A stretch of DNA of 64,000 nucleotides. It comes from Diprion similis. Lineage: Eukaryota; Arthropoda; Insecta; Hymenoptera; Diprionidae. The notes beneath the pieces are model-generated. The model saw only the letters and a list, made by a program, of their open reading frames with translations. It was not told the DNA's origin and ran no database searches. How positions within the stretch are numbered: the stretch's first letter is position 1; each line of letters opens with the position of its first letter. A program made the position numbers and the translations under genes. Shown here in pieces: positions 62,116-64,000 of the stretch. The DNA lies in NCBI RefSeq assembly GCF_021155765.1, contig NC_060116.1, positions 5,766,001 through 5,830,000 on the forward strand, written 5' to 3'.

Positions 62116-62147
62116 TTTAACTGCTTACAGAGTTATTTCAAATCCCA
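62116..62147. promoter_or_regulatory. compact bidirectional promoter/5' leader between MCM9 and the 62,148 ORF
   Basis: Only 32 bp separate the MCM9 start codon (62115, minus) from the ATG at 62148 (plus). The MCM9 frame has a stop just upstream of its ATG, so the CDS does not extend further. Either the two 5' UTRs overlap or one start lies further downstream (for example the plus-strand ATG at 62169). Confidence 0.5.
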
Positions 62148-62516
62148 ATGGAAACAAATGAATCAACGATGAATCGAGGCAGAGCAAATAGGATTGGATT
62201 TAATTCGGTCAACTTCAGTCGGGATCCGCAAGAGGCGCGGGAAACCAAACGCACGAACTTCAGATCGAAGCGATCGCGAAAAATTGACGATCGATGCAGT
62301 GTGAAGACGGTCGAAGAACGCGTTTGTTTGGAAAAAAGTTGCTGTCTAGATTGTTTCATGTCTCTCATTTCTCTCTCTACCGGCTCTAATTCGAGTTCTG
62401 ACGAAGAACAATCGTCAACACTCGCGATTCTTCGAGATATATCTGTGATTGACTATCAGACGGGAAACAAGAAACAAGAATTGCTCGAAGAGTTCGAGAA
62501 GGCAGGCGGCGTGTGA
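62148..62516 (+). CDS. unrecognised 122-residue protein divergent from MCM9
   Basis: Open frame from ATG 62148 to TGA 62516. I do not recognise it. The N-terminal half is basic (R/K-rich, about residues 9-48). The middle is Cys-containing (CLEKSCCLDC, about 60-69), followed by a Ser/acidic stretch (SSSDEEQSS). It ends in a helical-looking acidic segment (KKQELLEEFEKAGG). A good donor-like site AACAAG|GTATGC lies 30 bp past the stop, so transcription may continue through a 3' UTR intron. Alternatively the true C terminus may be reached by splicing, since an acceptor-like CTGCAG at 63141 opens a 41-codon frame. Internal Met codons allow a shorter product. Real gene status is likely but not secure. 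Confidence 0.5.
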   Translation: METNESTMNRGRANRIGFNSVNFSRDPQEARETKRTNFRSKRSRKIDDRCSVKTVEERVCLEKSCCLDCFMSLISLSTGSNSSSDEEQSSTLAILRDISVIDYQTGNKKQELLEEFEKAGGV

Positions 62517-62547
62517 AAACGTGGACTCTGCTGATTTTTACAACAAG

Positions 62548-63750
62548 GTATGCATTATTCGCAACATTCTTAAGAGGTTTTACTTTGTGCTTTATGTCGA
62601 TGAAATATGGCTTCGGATGTATGTACGTATTTTTTGTTCATGTGGAATTTACATCAGGCTGAAATTTGTAACGTTATTATTTTGACGATGTATCTTTGGA
62701 AAAAGTCGTGATTTTGTCACTTACAAGCAACAAACTTACAACAAACCGTTAATACAACGTCGAAAAACTCAGATTTTGTTAATTCAACTTTTTCGGGTAT
62801 TCTAAAGGTGAAAAATAAGATTTTTTGTTTCAACGGTTCCATAAGTTAACGTTACTAACTTCAGCCTCGTGAATTTACTGACTTGTCCAAAAACCTCATG
62901 TCTTTATGTTGCTTTCATGGATGACTTTTTAATAGATTTTAAAATATTTACAGACCAATGGTCTTGCTGTGTTCAGTTACAACAAGATGCAAAACGAATG
63001 TTTCTGTGCTGTATTATACGATTCCGTGGAAAAGTTAGCAAGGATCAGCAGAGGTTACAATCCATCGCATGAAGTTTAATTGGTGAGTTTCTTGATTTGA
63101 ATTTTTTTTTTATCTATGTGTCGTTTCCTTTTTCTCTGCAGTGGGGTAGACGATTAACCAACATATGTCAGAATATTCAAGAAAAATATTCTCAACAGCC
63201 TTTATTCGTATTTACGAAATTACAATGTGGATATTGTGTGAATATTAAAGGAAGAGGAAAATGAATTTGAATTTATTACATATGAATAACGATGAATCCT
63301 AATGCGTGATTGCTGCAGCTTACTTAATTTATCTTGAAAAATAATTTTCAATTTGTGGTATTTCAACTAGCCATAATCCGCCTGAGCGTAGGCAAGCGTT
63401 TCACAAATGTACTTACGGTTGCCTGAACACAGGCGATTCAAAACTGGCCCTGTGTTGCAAATTATGCTAGAACAATCAGAGTTGAAGTTCAGAGTCGTCC
63501 ATGTATCTGATTTTTATCTCTCTTATAATTTTTACGGATGATTCTTGAATTTTTCTATCTTGAATTATACAATCTTTACACAAGGGTAAACGTTCATAGC
63601 CTTGAATGAGATTGGAATAAAGCTAATTCTGGTACTCAGATACCCAAACATAATAGCAATCCATCGCTTGCGTGTAAAATAGCGTCATGTGATTTAATGT
63701 AACGCTTACACGTGAATACAATAATTTTCCCATATACGTGGACATGCATA
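62548..63750. other. AT-rich DNA downstream of the 62,148 ORF
   Basis: The only gene-like signal is a possible exon after TTTCTCTGCAG at 63141, open for 41 codons to a TGA at about 63262. Otherwise I see nothing. Confidence 0.4.
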
Positions 63751-63751
63751 C

Positions 63752-64000
63752 CTGAACCATTATGTATGCAGCACAAAAGAGTAGTTTAATAAAATTGAAC
63801 CATTGCGAAGTCACCTGTAAACACACATCATTGCTCTCGATTGAGCGATGAAATCAGGGTGCGGTAACGACGCATTCGCAGCAGAAGTTGACTGCCCGTT
63901 CTTCCCAGACCCATAACTCCCTCGGTTCGTCAGACGAGCTGGAATCGTCGATATTCGTCGGCGTCGAAGCGACGTTCAGAGACGGTGAGGGAATGCAGAC
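63752..64000. other. possible exons of a gene crossing the right edge
   Basis: On the minus strand, 63814-63752 has a good acceptor (GTTTACAG), a good donor (CAG|GTATGC) and 21 open codons of hydrophobic character (FIKLLFCAAYIMV). From about 63854 to the window end the DNA turns GC-rich and codon-like. It is open on the minus strand to a TGA at 63854 and also open in one plus-strand frame, so the strand cannot be decided. Sequence beyond the window is needed to place this. Confidence 0.3.

Noticed and set aside
1-64000. tRNA, rRNA and CRISPR features
   Set aside because: I saw no convincing tRNA B-box with a cloverleaf and no rRNA-like sequence. CRISPR is not expected in an insect genome. 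The ~26-bp repeats at 49 kb are contiguous and lack spacers.

Overview
This is a eukaryotic, almost certainly insect, genomic segment. It is AT-rich. Its genes are split by many short GT–AG introns, and simple repeats and fold-back elements are scattered throughout. An interstitial (TTAGG)n tract (about 12,997-13,029), an MCM9 gene and a hymenopteran-looking gene set point to Hymenoptera. A sawfly or other basal lineage is possible, but this placement is inferred, not proven.

Layout. Positions 1-24,420 contain no gene I can support: AT-rich non-coding DNA, microsatellites and a CpG-rich block near 17.7-19.8 kb that could be a distal promoter or leader of the next gene. At 24,937-32,073 (+) lies a complete five-exon insulin-receptor-family tyrosine kinase (1,432 aa). 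A two-exon gene for a small secreted protein (34,917-36,089, -) follows, with a well-formed TATA/Inr promoter. Then come a six-exon secreted PI-PLC X-domain protein (39,288-41,631, +), an orphan terminal-exon-like ORF (42,407-42,619, +), a seven-exon CLIP-domain serine protease homologue that has lost its catalytic His and Asp (42,815-44,657, +), and an eight-exon TTC27 gene (45,093-48,381, -). Every exon chain keeps reading frame across all junctions.

From 49.05 to 53.46 kb is a mobile-element cluster. A decayed ~26-bp minisatellite lies beside a 3.8-kb composite element. The composite consists of two directly repeated ~383-bp CAGGGTG-ended units flanking a ~3-kb imperfect palindrome, with a second fold-back element nested in one arm. 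The outer ends are flanked by a 5-bp direct repeat, while the inner junctions are not, so the whole assembly may have moved as one unit.

From 54.9 to 56.9 kb (-) is a set of well-formed splice sites that look like a spliced, probably non-coding transcript with duplicated cassette exons. At 58,588-62,115 (-) is an eleven-exon MCM9 (631 aa). It sits head-to-head with a short unrecognised ORF (62,148-62,516, +), with only 32 bp between the start codons. The right edge holds fragments of a possible further gene.

The protein-coding genes are unrelated housekeeping, signalling and secreted-protein genes. I see no operon-like functional cluster. The most unusual items are the composite palindromic element, the repeat-containing secreted precursor, and the insulin receptor without a furin site in its insert domain.
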